A stretch of DNA of 64,000 nt from Cololabis saira (Eukaryota; Chordata; Actinopteri; Beloniformes; Belonidae): the NCBI RefSeq assembly GCF_033807715.1, contig NC_084599.1, positions 28,184,125 through 28,248,124 on the forward strand, read 5' to 3'. Within the stretch, counting starts at the first letter, position 1, and every line of letters starts with the position of its first letter. A program made the translations under genes and the position numbers. The notes below the pieces were generated by a model, which saw only the letters and a list, made by a program, of their open reading frames with translations, was not told the DNA's origin and ran no database searches. Below are positions 48,044 to 58,754 of this stretch, piece after piece.

Positions 48044-49720
48044 GAACGGACCGACCATATGGACCCAGCGGGAGACTACCTCACCCTTATGGAGTTTTTG
48101 CGCCAGGAGGAGTATTGGGACCCCTTTTGGGGAACACGCCTGGCTCTGGGTGGGCCCAGGAGCCTGCAGGCCCAGGGGAAGCGACGGCGTCAGTGCCAGC
48201 CCCAGCCCCAGCCCCAGCCTGTTCCGGTGGGGGCCCTGGACGCACCTCTTCCTGTTCCCGAGGTGGTCCTGGACGCATCCCAGCCTGTTTCCCCCTTCTG
48301 GGGAACACGCCTGGCTCGAGGCGGGCCCGGGGGTTCTCAGCCCCAGGGGAAGCGACGGCGTCAGCGCCAGCCCCAGCCTGTTCCGGCTCCAGCAGTGGTC
48401 CTGGACGCATCGCACCCTGTTCCGGCGCTGGTCCTCAACGCATCGCCCCCTGTTCCTGCTCCGGCGGTGGTCCTGGACGCATCGCCTCCTGTTCCGGCGG
48501 TGGTCCTGGACGCATCGCCCCCTGTTCTGGCTCCAGCGGTGGTCCTGGACGCCTCAGCTCCTCCTCCGGTGATGGTTCCGGACCCCCCTCAGCCAGCGCC
48601 TCGGACCTGGGTACCCCCGCAGCCAGCACCACGGACCCGGGTCCTCACTCGGGCAGCTCCGGGGATCCTCTGCCCCCCGACGCCGGCTCCCCGCATCCTG
48701 TCTGCTCCTGTTCCGGCTCCCCGCATCCTGTCTGCTCCTGTTCCGGCTCCCCGCATCCTGTCTGCTCCTGTTCCGGCTCCCCGCATCCTGTCTGCTCCGG
48801 TTCCGGCTCCCCGCATCCTGTCTGTTCCGGCTCCCCGCATCCTGTCTGCTCCGGTTCCGGCTCCCTGCATGCTCTCTGCTCCTGTTCCGGCTCCCCGCAT
48901 CCTGTCTGCTCCTGTTCCGGCTCCCCGCCTCCTGTCAGCCCCGAATCCGGATCCTGAGGCGGTCCCGCAGTCCTCTGTTCCTGAGGCGGTCCCGCAGTCC
49001 TCTGTTCCTGAGGCGGTCCCGCAGTCCTCTGTTCCTGAGGCGGTCCCGCAGTCCTCTGTTCCTGAGGCGGTCCCGCAGCCCTCTGTTCCTGAGGCGGTCC
49101 CGCAGCCCTCTGTTCCTGAGGCGGTCCCGCAGCCCTCTGTTCCTGAGGCGGTCCCGCAGCCCTCTGTTCCTGAGGCGGTTCCGCAGTCCTCTGTTCCTGA
49201 GGCGGTTCCAGAGCCCCGTCAGGTTCCCGAGTCCCGTCAGATTCCTGTGTCCCGTCAGGTTCCCGAGTCCCGTCAGGTTCCCGAGTCCCGTCAGGTTCCC
49301 GAGTCCCGTCCAGTCTCAGAGCCCCGCCAGGAATGCCTGTCACGCCCCCCGCCAAGACCCAGGCCTAGGCCTCGGGGACGCCCCCCCGAGCTCTCTCGCT
49401 GGTCTGCTCGGTCCCGAGGGCGGCCCCCGGAGCTTTGGCCGTGTGTGGCCTGGTTTTTTGTATTTATCCTGCTCTGCAGCGCTTTGCTTTGCCTTTATGG
49501 ATTAAAACCCTTTTTGTTTTTGAGAACTCCTGCCTCCAGCCTCCCTCTGTCTCCTGCACTTGGGTCCTTAAAAAACCAAACCATGACAGTTATCTCTTGG
49601 GCTACGTCATTTTCTAGTAACTTATTGTATGACAAGACAGAGCACAGGTGGATGGATATGGAGGTGTTGGAAAGTAATATTAAAGATTATACAGAAAAAA
49701 TAATCCGTCTCAAGAATTAA
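48038..49720 (+). CDS. Proline-rich tandem-repeat protein of an LTR element
   Basis: The open frame extends back to 47939, but the plausible starts are ATG 48038, in the last bases of the LTR, or ATG 48059 (MDPAGDYLTLMEFLRQEEYW). After this unique head come two copies of a PFWGTRLA-GGP block with the basic run GKRRRQ. Next are P-V-V-L-D-A-S repeats, about eight units of PRILSAPVPA (30 bp), about ten units of SVPEAVPQ(S/P) (27 bp), and VPESRQ-like units (18 bp). The frame runs through the truncated 3' LTR and ends outside the element at 49720, so the last 40 or so residues are accidental. I know no function. All unit lengths are multiples of three, so two other frames are also open; the head sequence favours this one. 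It could be a degenerate Gag-like protein. Confidence 0.5.
   Translation: MTERTDHMDPAGDYLTLMEFLRQEEYWDPFWGTRLALGGPRSLQAQGKRRRQCQPQPQPQPVPVGALDAPLPVPEVVLDASQPVSPFWGTRLARGGPGGSQPQGKRRRQRQPQPVPAPAVVLDASHPVPALVLNASPPVPAPAVVLDASPPVPAVVLDASPPVLAPAVVLDASAPPPVMVPDPPQPAPRTWVPPQPAPRTRVLTRAAPGILCPPTPAPRILSAPVPAPRILSAPVPAPRILSAPVPAPRILSAPVPAPRILSVPAPRILSAPVPAPCMLSAPVPAPRILSAPVPAPRLLSAPNPDPEAVPQSSVPEAVPQSSVPEAVPQSSVPEAVPQSSVPEAVPQPSVPEAVPQPSVPEAVPQPSVPEAVPQPSVPEAVPQSSVPEAVPEPRQVPESRQIPVSRQVPESRQVPESRQVPESRPVSEPRQECLSRPPPRPRPRPRGRPPELSRWSARSRGRPPELWPCVAWFFVFILLCSALLCLYGLKPFLFLRTPASSLPLSPALGSLKNQTMTVISWATSFSSNLLYDKTEHRWMDMEVLESNIKDYTEKIIRLKN
48684..49330. repeat. Three consecutive coding minisatellites (30, 27 and 18 bp units)
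   Basis: 30-bp units carrying CCGCATCCTGTCTGCTCC run from about 48684 to 48935, with some shortened. 27-bp units carrying GAGGCGGTCCCGCAG run from about 48955 to 49205. 18-bp units carrying GTTCCCGAGTCCCGTCAG run from about 49220 to 49330. No unit-length change breaks the frame. Confidence 0.9.
49449..49588 (+). repeat. Truncated 3' LTR
   Basis: Matches 47904-48043 over 140 bp. The first 205 bp of the LTR and any polypurine tract are missing. Confidence 0.8.
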
Positions 49721-52393
49721 AAAAAAATATATAGTATCCAGAGGTAGCATTTTGCTTATTTAGCATAAAAACATAAGACTAAAGAAGAGAAGACTTGCAT
49801 CTTACAAATGCAGTGGGGTTTTTGTACTTTTTTTTTTTACTATTTTTTGAGTAATTATTTTTTTTGTTTTTTATTTATCTATTTCTTTTTTATTTCCCTA
49901 TGAAATTATTTAACAAAACCATTCATTACTTCTTCGGTAGCATCGAAGGAATATAATGCAGCAATAAGTGAGTGGTCCTTGGACTCGAAAGACGTTGTAC
50001 AAGCGCATTGTTGTTGTAAAGGAATTCTTTGTGTATTGTTTTCCTAACCTTTTTGACCACTTAAAACACTTTTACAGAATAGGCAGCATTCATTTATTCA
50101 TGTTTTAAATGAATAGTTTTCCACTCCTCTCCCTCTATCATATACACACTTAAACTGTAAATCCAGTGAGAGGGACGTGGAATGCAATGTTTTCCCCAAA
50201 GATATTGACGCATGACTGTAAACATGAGAAATTGATCCACCAACCTCTGCATTGCAGGACAGCTGCTGTATTTCCTAAACCACAGCTATACTAAAGTAAA
50301 TCATGTTGAAAAGATTGGTGGTTAGTATATTAGATATTTACGGTTAAAGTATAAAAACTGCTGGGAGTTAATAATTCCACTTAAAGTTTTTATGTATGTA
50401 TATATTATGTTCATTTGATGCAACCAAAGGTTTGCACATAAGTATGGACCCACGACAACATAAACCTCCCTCAGTGCTTGTGTTGTGTAGAAATGATTAT
50501 GAGGTGTATGTTATGTTAATTATTATTATGTGAAATATTTTGGACAAACTGCCTTGAAAATGTCGTGTTTCCTCATTAACTCCAACGCTGGTGCCATGTG
50601 TGACTACATGGTGGAAAGGGTGTGGTGAAATGATCAGGCGTGTCACTAAAAACAAAATATGCTAATATGCTTTATAAGACACACACAGGAGCTAAAATTA
50701 TTCATACACAAATAAAAGTCATTGTAAAGCCCATAAGATTAAACAGATACCTGGCCCTTTTTGTTACTGAGGGGAGAAAAAAAAGATCCCATATTTTGCA
50801 CATGCTGCATGACTCATATCAGCATGGAATAGATTCACATTCATCCTTTTCATAGCTTCTGCAGGCATTGAGAGTTGGGGTAGGCGTGTCCTATGAAACA
50901 ACTTGACAACACCAAGGATGGCAAATGCAGTCACTTGAGGTATTGCCCATCAAATGCAGCCGTGTTTAAATAATTACTCGCAGACATTTTCCAGTGTCCA
51001 TCATTCACTGCATTCAACAGAACTATCCAATCATGTTGCTCGTAGTCATAAGAAAAATGCCCAGTGGGGTTGAGAAATGGACTGACTATGAGCTCTCCAT
51101 GTAACAAATCACATCACCGTGCCCTCAACAATGGAAAAAAAGGTGTTTGACTTTTTCCCCCTTTTCAGCACAATGTGCTGCATCTAGGGGACATCCTGAT
51201 CACACTGTTTTGCTCCCGAGGCCGATTCATTTGATTTTGAATATAGGTCGATGCCTAGTCCCAAAATGATACTTTCTCAATCCACAAAAAAAGAAAAGGA
51301 AAAAAAATACCAAATTGCAAAGAGTGGAAGCTGCTCTAGTGCTGCATTTGTGGTCCAATTTGAAATGTTTCCGGATTGCAGACATTTCTGATTTTCCAAG
51401 AAACCTGCTTCAAATTTGCTCTATGTTTATATCAGCAAGAGTTGCCAAGTCCTCAGGAAGGGAAGTAGTTATTGGATTTACAATGTATGTATAATTGTAA
51501 TAGATGTTATAGGAGAGAGGATTAAAATCATTGGAGATATTTAAAAAGAAGGAACTAAAAAACACTATGAATATGTTTAGGACTTCAAATGAGCTCTTGT
51601 CAGTTCTCTTTTTTAATGTCACAATTCCAACCCTCCTCGGTTGTTCTGACTATAGGCCAGTGCAGCACCATTAAATATTTATTCTGATTATGACATTAAA
51701 ATTATATATAAATAATTATTATCATTTATTATTCAATTGTGCTGGGCCTAGTGCAAGATCCGCCAGCTTCAAATTTGCATGTTTTTTTTTTGTTTTTTTT
51801 TTTGCAGTTGGGGCGCAGAGAGGTGAACGTCTCCTGCTGTGACTGGAGGTTCTGGAGGACTGAGAGCACGTTGGAACGAGGGATGAACCCACAGCCCACT
51901 GGAGAATGATACGAGCCTACAAGTTCGAGTCTACAAAGGTGTTCAGTAAAAGCTGGAAAAAGTTGCTAGATTTGTTTGTTGACTTTTTTGAAAAAAAATA
52001 AGTTGCAACAGGGGCCTAAAAGCTCACTAAATACAGTGACAAAGCCACCATGATAGCAACACTGAGGTCAGCTCGCTAGCCACATCTGCTACTCTACATT
52101 GAAGGCATAAACTGTATAAAACAATGAACAAAGCATAAGGTCACGTGACCCATTGGTTTCTGAAGACCGGTTCTGAAGTGCGTTTTCCTCGTGCGGGACG
52201 CAGCCATGTTGCTCGAGAAGCCGACAGGAACACGTCCACCGTATGCCAATCAAAGTTAGCTTCACCCCCAGCTCCATCAGCCGAACTCCACCAAAATATT
52301 AGCAGAAGTATCATCGGACAGTCAAATACATCGTTTAAAGTGTTGACTCAACAGTTAAATCAAAACTGACAGTCGCGTTTATCAGAGGTTGGG
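49595..52393. other. Spacer with no supported gene
   Basis: AT-rich, with T-rich runs at about 49828-49880 and 51782-51804. Short ORFs only. Confidence 0.4.
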
Positions 52394-52397
52394 TTAA

Positions 52398-53489
52398 AGG
52401 GGACCTATTATGAAAAACACGTTTTTTTTTGTTTTAACATATATAAAGTGGTCTCCCCTCACCCTGCCAGCACAGGGGAGACAAAATACCATGAAATTCT
52501 GCAGGGTCTCTGACCCCCGCCTTACAGAGTCCCCCAGTGTCACGTGACCTTTTTTTGAGCCATTCTGAATCTGCGCCTATGGTGACGTCACCATAGGCGC
52601 TCATTTCCATAGGTTCAGCCTCCGCTGCTGAAACCACGCCCACAACCAGCTCTCTCCGCTGCTGGAGCGGCTCTTCCTTCAGCCAGTCGGACGCGGCGCT
52701 GTGGCGCCGCGGATCCGGGTTAAATCATCCAGGTTCCCGGGTGGTTTGGGAGCTGGGTCCTCGGGGGTCCGTCCCAGGTCGGACCAGCTTCACCCTCCGA
52801 GATTTTCAGCGAAATCTGTCGGTTTGATCACCGGTAACGGGAGATGCGCCGCGGATGCGCTCCGGAGCCGATCCGTGCGCCCGCCGTGGGGTTGCGGCGC
52901 CCGTCGCGCAGCATCCGCCGGACAGATCCGGCTGAAATTCCGCTGGTCGGTCCCCGGGAGTCCCCGCTACCAGTCCAGGCCGGTTACTGCGGTCCCGGCC
53001 GGTCGGAACCGCTCAGATTCCCCCGTTAAAGCCGCGGTGATGCGCGCTGCTCGAGCAGCGCTGCTCCCGGGCGCCCGGCGTGGCTCCGGGACCAGCGTTC
53101 AGCATCCGCCGGGTAGATCCGGCTTAAATAGTGCATAAATGTTATTTATATAGCCTACAACTCATATTTTATTTTTTTAACAATAAAGTTTCCATTTGTG
53201 AAAATTCAGTGTTGTGATAATTTACAGGCTTGGGCTGCTCTGGCGGAGCGAGGTTTATGCTCCTCCCCTGCTACACGTCATTCAGGGAGCCAATCAGCAC
53301 AGAGCCTCATTATCATACCCCCCCCTTCCCTAAAAATGAGGCGCAGAAAAAGAGGTTAGAAGCGGTAAAACTAGTGACAGGGCCCACAGGCTGGATTTAT
53401 GATTTATGTAGAAAAAACAAGCTTTAGATTGTTTTTAAGACATTCAAGGCCTGTTTAAAATATACATTAAATGCCATAATAGGTCACCT
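52398..53489. mobile_element. TTAA-target element with a CpG-rich core
   Basis: AGGGGACCTATTATG at the left and CATAATAGGTCACCT at the right are inverted, with TTAA at 52394-52397 and 53490-53493. The middle (about 52680-53130) is strongly GC- and CpG-rich, with a repeated CAGCATCCGCCGG-AGATCCGGCT module at about 52908-52937 and 53100-53127. A palindrome GCGCCTATGGTGACGTCACC-ATAGGCGC lies at about 52574-52601. The ORF at 52701-53138 follows the GC-rich core and has no recognisable domain. Confidence 0.75.
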
Positions 53490-53493
53490 TTAA

Positions 53494-54500
53494 TACAAAT
53501 GGCTGGTTGCTTCGCCGGTTATAGGTGACAATGGCGAACTATTGGCTGAGCCTTTGGTTGGCCCTTGGTTGGGGTCACATCTCCCTCCTGACATAAAGTA
53601 TTGGTTAAGAGAGTAACTTATTGATAGACAAAAATAAATAATTTATATTCATTAAATATGATATATGCATATCCTTACACGCCAATGAATCTGAAAGTGA
53701 AATGGGATAGTTGCACATTTCTGACCAAAGTCCTAACTTATTGTAGCTAAAGCTCTAAGATGCTCAGGACAAAGTAAACTCATCTTGGCTTTCTTCCGTT
53801 ATTTCAGAGAAAGACTTCAAAACCTTTGGAGAGAAAACCGGAGTGTCTACAAATGAGCTTATAGCTTTTCCAATGTAAAGGATTTGCTTTCTTATTGTAA
53901 TAAATTAAGCCTCTCAGGAAGCAGTAGATGGCAAAGATTGCAATGTACTGGCCTTTTTTTCATATTTTTATCAAAAGTGTTTTCCAAGGCAGAGAAATTG
54001 TCCACTCAACTGTGTTGAGAGGAGCACAAGTAAGATATTTATGTTTCTGTAATTCAATAGGTACTGGAAGGCTGTAGTGTTGTTGGGCGCCTACCACGTA
54101 TTGACTTCTGTCTGAGTTAAGAGTTGGGCTTCCATGAGGGAAATCATTCAGGCTGAGAATGAAGCTCTCCCTCAGGCCACCCTGCACACACAGGCCACAG
54201 GAGTGCTATAATTGTAACCTTTTATATTACCTCTTTTTCCTTAAGCTCATCAAGAGCTCACCGGAGTATGTATTTATGATTTAATACTTTTAGCACTTTT
54301 GACATATAAAATTTGCAACTGTCATATCTTCGATATTTTCACTGCTCTAATCCATGCTGTAAATAGTTAGCATGCACTGTGTTTGGTTCTGTCCTCATAT
54401 TGTGTGCTCGCTGACATGTAAACAGTGTAATCCTACCTTTTTGAGGACATGAGGCCAGATTCCTGATATTTCTTTGTTAAATATCACGAATGCCCTTTCT
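53494..54500. other. Spacer with no supported gene
   Basis: No coding or repeat signal recognised. Confidence 0.4.
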
Positions 54501-54716
54501 GAATTGGAAATAAATTGCTACGTCAAGTGAAGAAGTTCACGTATTTCGGGGTCTTGTTCACTAGTGAAGGAAGAATGGAGTGGGAGATCAACCAGCGGAT
54601 CGGTCTGGAATCTGCAGGAATGTGGACTCTAAACTTGGCCGTTGTGGTTAAAAAGGAGCTGAGCCAAAGGGCAAGGTCTGCGATCCTGCCTCACCTATGG
54701 TCACAAACTGGGGTTA
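54501..54716 (+). pseudogene. LINE ORF2 fragment (post-RT region)
   Basis: The frame reads QVKKFTYFGVLFTSEGRMEW, then EINQRIGLESAGMW and VVVKKELSQRARSAILPHLW, a familiar stretch from fish LINEs just after the reverse transcriptase core. It is cut at both ends; about 70 codons survive. Clade not determined. Confidence 0.7.
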
Positions 54717-56759
54717 GTGATTAAAAGAACCCACTCACATATACATGCGAGAAGGCGGGTTGACTATCCCTCAGAGGCTGACAAGTTCAGTCATGAGTTG
54801 GGAGGGACTTGGAGAAGAGTCGAAAGGACTGGGAGTTTACAGGAGGAATGTTAAAAAATTTGAACAGTGGGAATATTACAGAAGAACTAGAGACGAGACT
54901 AATAAGACAACAGGAATTCATATTTTATCATCACAGGCTTTTTATGCAAAACAATACAATGCAAATGTTGCATTTTGCCAGATAGCTGTGCAAGTTATCA
55001 ACTTAAACAGTTACTGTCTTAATAAATATGAAGGTATTGTATTTCTGTCATGTATGACTCTCATGTTATAAGCTTCCTCCACTGTTATTTAATGTCTAAA
55101 CAAGAAGGCTTATTCCAAAGTTAGAAATGAACCTTCCTTTTCTGATTCAGATGCTGCAGCTCAGCTGATGGAAGGACGCCTCATAAATAATGCATAATAT
55201 CATGTTATATGTCACAGCAGGTGGTGTGTTGTAATATTGGCAGCATACATCTTAGTCGCTGAATAGTGTTTTACCGTTTGCATGTATAGCCAGAGGACCC
55301 ACAGCGGAAACTCAATCTTTTTCTTCTCCTTACTTTTGCTCCCACCCAAACTCAAATGAACACCTTGTGATGGATACACACACAAAAACACACACACACA
55401 CACCAATCTCTCGACAATAAACACCTCTCTCTTTTATGTTCTTGTTGTGTTTCCAGTATTTTGTTTGATCGAGATGCCCACACAGTTTCCATGGCAACAC
55501 AAAAAGAAAAAAAAAAGTCTTACTGGGCGTTGTCTGATAGGAGCCAAGACATGAGATATGGAGAAAAGGAGCAGAGCAAATGTATTGACTCACAAAACCC
55601 CTTCATGTCAGCCATCGGTGTACCTGTGATTTTGAAAAACATTAATAAAAAATGAGTAACAAGCAGCTGTTGTGCCGTGAAAGACCATTTGATCACAGTC
55701 AAACTATGTTTTCCCTTTCATTTTACTGACCTGGAGTTAGTAGTGACAGGTGTGTGTTGTGTGGCCATATGTGTGAGGGAATAGATGCTGCATCCGCTGT
55801 AGTTGTTTTCAGGGTCATCAATCAAAGGCCTGGAGAAGTGGGTATTGTTGCGCGTAAAGGCTACAACCTCTTCTTCTTTTTCCCTGTGTGTGTGTTCACC
55901 TGTGGATCACTCAGTGGAGAGGCATTAAAAGATTGCATCTGACCCCACTGAGTAATAGCGTCTGACTCTGTGTCAGGATGGAGTAGCTTTATCTTCGCCT
56001 GACAGTTTCTGTCATTCCTTTTCACTGTCTCTCAAAGCCTGCTTGTTTTTTGCGGTTGATGTTTTTTTTTTGTTTTTTGTTTTTATGTAACACAATGATC
56101 CAAATCAAACCAACAAGTCTACAATAATACTTTGGTTCTTTTTTCCAAAAAGAAAGAAACAATGCATTCCAATGTCCCAGTCAAATTCCTGACCTCATCC
56201 TGATTGAAATGCTGCAGGAAGATCTTATGAAAGTTATTATAAATAAATCCTCACATATTTTGAAGCACTGATGCAGGATTATTTGAAAGAATGGAGAACA
56301 ATTCCTCCAAAACAATGTGTGACGCTTCAACTTGTTGTTTCTAATTATGCCTGCATTTTATTTCCTGATATGTAAAACCTCAGAGAGTAGATTTTAAATG
56401 TGAAATCATATTTTGAGCACAGCCTTGTCTGCTTAAATGGACCCAACCTTGGTTTTCACCTGTGCCTAATGAAATCATTAAATCTCATCATTATGCTAAC
56501 ATACTCGTAGTAGAAGGGATATCTTTACTGAACTAGTAGTGTTATAGATGAAATACAACAAAATAAACGGATGTGTATGTCATTCACTCATGTTTTAACC
56601 CAGTAGACATACTGTACAAGACAATGGAATTTTAATCATTCAGAGCATAATTGAAAATGTTGGTTATATTTGTTATGGTTTTAGTTTCTGTTCTTGGGGT
56701 TTTGTTAGTTTTCCTCTTTCAGTTTAGTTTGTTTTTTATGTTCCTGTTCTCCTGTTTTA
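54717..56759. other. Spacer with no supported gene
   Basis: Contains a (CA)n run at about 55378-55402. No gene recognised. Confidence 0.4.
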
Positions 56760-57291
56760 GGTTAATCAGAAGTACTTTATTGATCCCTGAGGGGAAATTG
56801 CCTTTAGTTACACATGCTCCCATTCAAAAGTCTTGAACAAGTAGGAAAGTATAAAATATATCAATACATTTAAACATAACTACTAATATAAAGTGAAATA
56901 TATCTAAAAACTAAAATATAAATGTACATTTTGCCTATGTAGCTACAGTGTAATACATAACAGAACAGTTTACAAACAGCTGAATATAGATTATTGTACA
57001 TCAAAGTAGTTATTGCATATTACTAAGAGCCCACAGTAAACCCATTGACTCAGTGTATGAGTAAGGAGTTATATTAGTTTGATGCTCTGTGGTGCATTTC
57101 GGTGTGATCAGCCTTGTACTGAAGGTACTTCTGTAGCTGACCAGCTCATTGTGGAGCGGGTGGGACACATTGTCTAAGATGACATGCAGCTTGGACAGCA
57201 TCAGTCCAGCTTCACTCCCATAACATCACTGGATCAGTCTGTCGATGTCAGCTACCCTCAGACTTCTGCCCCAGCACACCGCAACATAGAG

Positions 57292-58112
57292 GAGAGGTTA
57301 TCAACCTTTTTGGGGTCCTAGACCCCCTGCACATTTTTGGCCAACTCTGAGGATGTATTAAAGCTAGGGTCTACGATTTTACATATTGTACATTTTTATC
57401 AAAATCATTTATAAGGTTATTATGGCCCAATAGTGCTACCTAAGAAATATGATTAGCAAAAAGAACCAAAAGAAAATATTTCTTCTATCTGCTGTAATCC
57501 TGCAAAGAAGTCAACCAATAGGCGCCATTCGGCCCGAACGGCGCCTATTGGTCAATCTGCTTGAATGTCAGTGATTGGACAGTCCTCACCCTACTCCCCG
57601 CCTCCCAAAGTACGGCAACACGAAGGACATATGAGAGAGTATTTGCCGAAGCAGCGCTTTGGCAAAGGCGCCGCTTGTTTTTGGTCCTGCTGGCTCCCGT
57701 ACCAGAGGGGGTGTGTCGGAGGCGGGAGCTTCATGTGAGGCAGAGCACAGGGGGGAGGGAGTTTGTGAGGGGAGTAGGTGTCTTTTTTTTTTTTTTTTAA
57801 CTCAAGATCGTAAACCCTAGCTTTAAGTTTGTATTAACAGTGTCATGCAATAACTTCAACAGTGCATACGGGTGCAACATTTATTATTAAAATACAACAA
57901 ATGATGATTGTGAAAGAGAAAGGTCATGTTACCTTCTGTGGTTTAGTTAGATAAAGGTCTCGGTCACATTTGAATAAAATAATAAAGTATTTCTATAAAT
58001 GTCAGAGGATCTTTTTAAAAATATATATATTTTGTTATCACGGACCCATGGACCCCTTGTATTTACACCACGGACCACTAAGGGTCCGCAGACCTCCGGG
58101 TGAGAATCACTG
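57292..58112. mobile_element. hAT-type element inside the LINE
   Basis: The left end GAGAGGTTATCAACCTTTTT and right end GGTGAGAATCACTG are imperfect inverses of the familiar CAGTGGTTCTCAACC hAT terminus. ACATAGAG (57284-57291) and GCATAGAG (58113-58120) are an 8-bp duplication with one difference. The LINE sequence resumes on each side. A TTAA MITE is nested within. Confidence 0.75.
57362..57822. mobile_element. TTAA-target MITE nested in the hAT element
   Basis: AGCTAGGGTCTACGAT and ATCGTAAACCCTAGCT are inverted, with TTAA at 57358-57361 and 57823-57826. A hairpin GGCGCCATTCGG/CCGAACGGCGCC lies at about 57522-57547. Confidence 0.8.
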
Positions 58113-58426
58113 GCATAGAGTTTAGCATTGGCTACCACAGACTTGTAGAACATCTTGAGTATACTTCGAGAGAAATTGAAAAACTTCAGCCGCCTCGGAA
58201 AATAAAGGTGATTCTGGTCCTGTAGAGAGCAGCAGTGTTCTTAGCCCAGTCCAGATTATTGTCAATGTGTACACCAAGATATTTGTAATCCTCAATTATG
58301 TCCACACCCCCCAAGAGGGAAACAGGAGTCAACAGCATATTAGCCTTTCTCAGGTCCACAACCAGTTCCTTGGTTTTTGTCACATTGAGCTGCAGCTGGT
58401 TCAGCTCACACCATGTGACAAAGTTC

Positions 58427-58556
58427 AATTCAATTCAATGTTATTTATATAGCGTCTAATACAACAGATGTTGTCTCTAGACGCTTTCCAGAGATCCAGA
58501 ACATGAACATAAACATAAACATAAACCCCCGAGCAATTATTACATAAACAATGTTG
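58427..58556. repeat. Fish interspersed repeat inserted in the LINE
   Basis: AATTCAATTCAATGTTATTT then ATATAGCGTCTAATACAAC and ACATAAACATAAACCCCCGA are a common fish repeat cassette. The LINE reading resumes after it. Confidence 0.6.
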
Positions 58557-58754
58557 TCCACAGCAGCTCTGTACTAGGCTTCATCACCCCATCTGATACA
58601 TCCAACCACTGCTGAGTCATCCGTGAACTTCTGAACAGGTCTCAGTGCAGTAGCTGCAGTCTGTGGTATAGCGGGTGAAGAAGGAGGGAGAGGATAGTCC
58701 CCTGTGGAGCCCCAGTATTACTGATCACTCTGACACAGTGTCGTGTACAAACTG

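Larger units (their letters stand above)
47699..49588 (+). mobile_element. Non-autonomous LTR element with a minisatellite-built ORF
   Basis: A 345-bp 5' LTR (47699-48043, TGTCAGGG...CCATGACA) is followed by 1405 bp of GC-rich coding sequence. A 3' copy of only the last 140 bp of the LTR (49449-49588) follows. The 140-bp copies differ at one position that I could see (TTTTGG/TTATGG). The 6-bp duplication GTTATC flanks the element (47693-47698 and 49589-49594). No TGG primer-binding site follows the LTR, and no protease, reverse transcriptase or integrase is present, so movement would need proteins from another element. Confidence 0.75.
56760..58744 (-). pseudogene. Rex1-like LINE, 3' half, split by transposons
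   Basis: On the minus strand, from 58744 downward, the order is a GAPQGT-type reverse-transcriptase motif (in broken frames, about 58715) and then an open piece at 58428-58186. That piece contains NFVTWCELNQLQLNVTKTKE and EDYKYLGVHIDNNLDW. Next come a Phe-Tyr-x-Ser-Val-Val-Ala motif (58153-58128 region) and, after the hAT insertion, the final segment at 57201-57010 (LDNVSHPLHNELVSYRSTFS). The tail GATCAATAAAGTACTTCTG at about 56768-56786 looks like the 3' end. Motif set and order fit Rex1/Babar-type fish LINEs. Frames are broken, and insertions at 57292-58112 and 58427-58556 interrupt it. The 5' half is missing. Confidence 0.75.

Noticed and set aside
48645..49355. 236-codon minus-strand ORF and a 392-codon ORF in another plus frame (47779-48957)
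   Set aside because: GC-rich repeats with unit lengths divisible by three leave several frames open; the unique head supports only the frame from 48038.
52701..53138. 145-codon ORF in a GC-rich tract
   Set aside because: Open because of high GC content inside a TTAA element; no domain, and other frames are also open.
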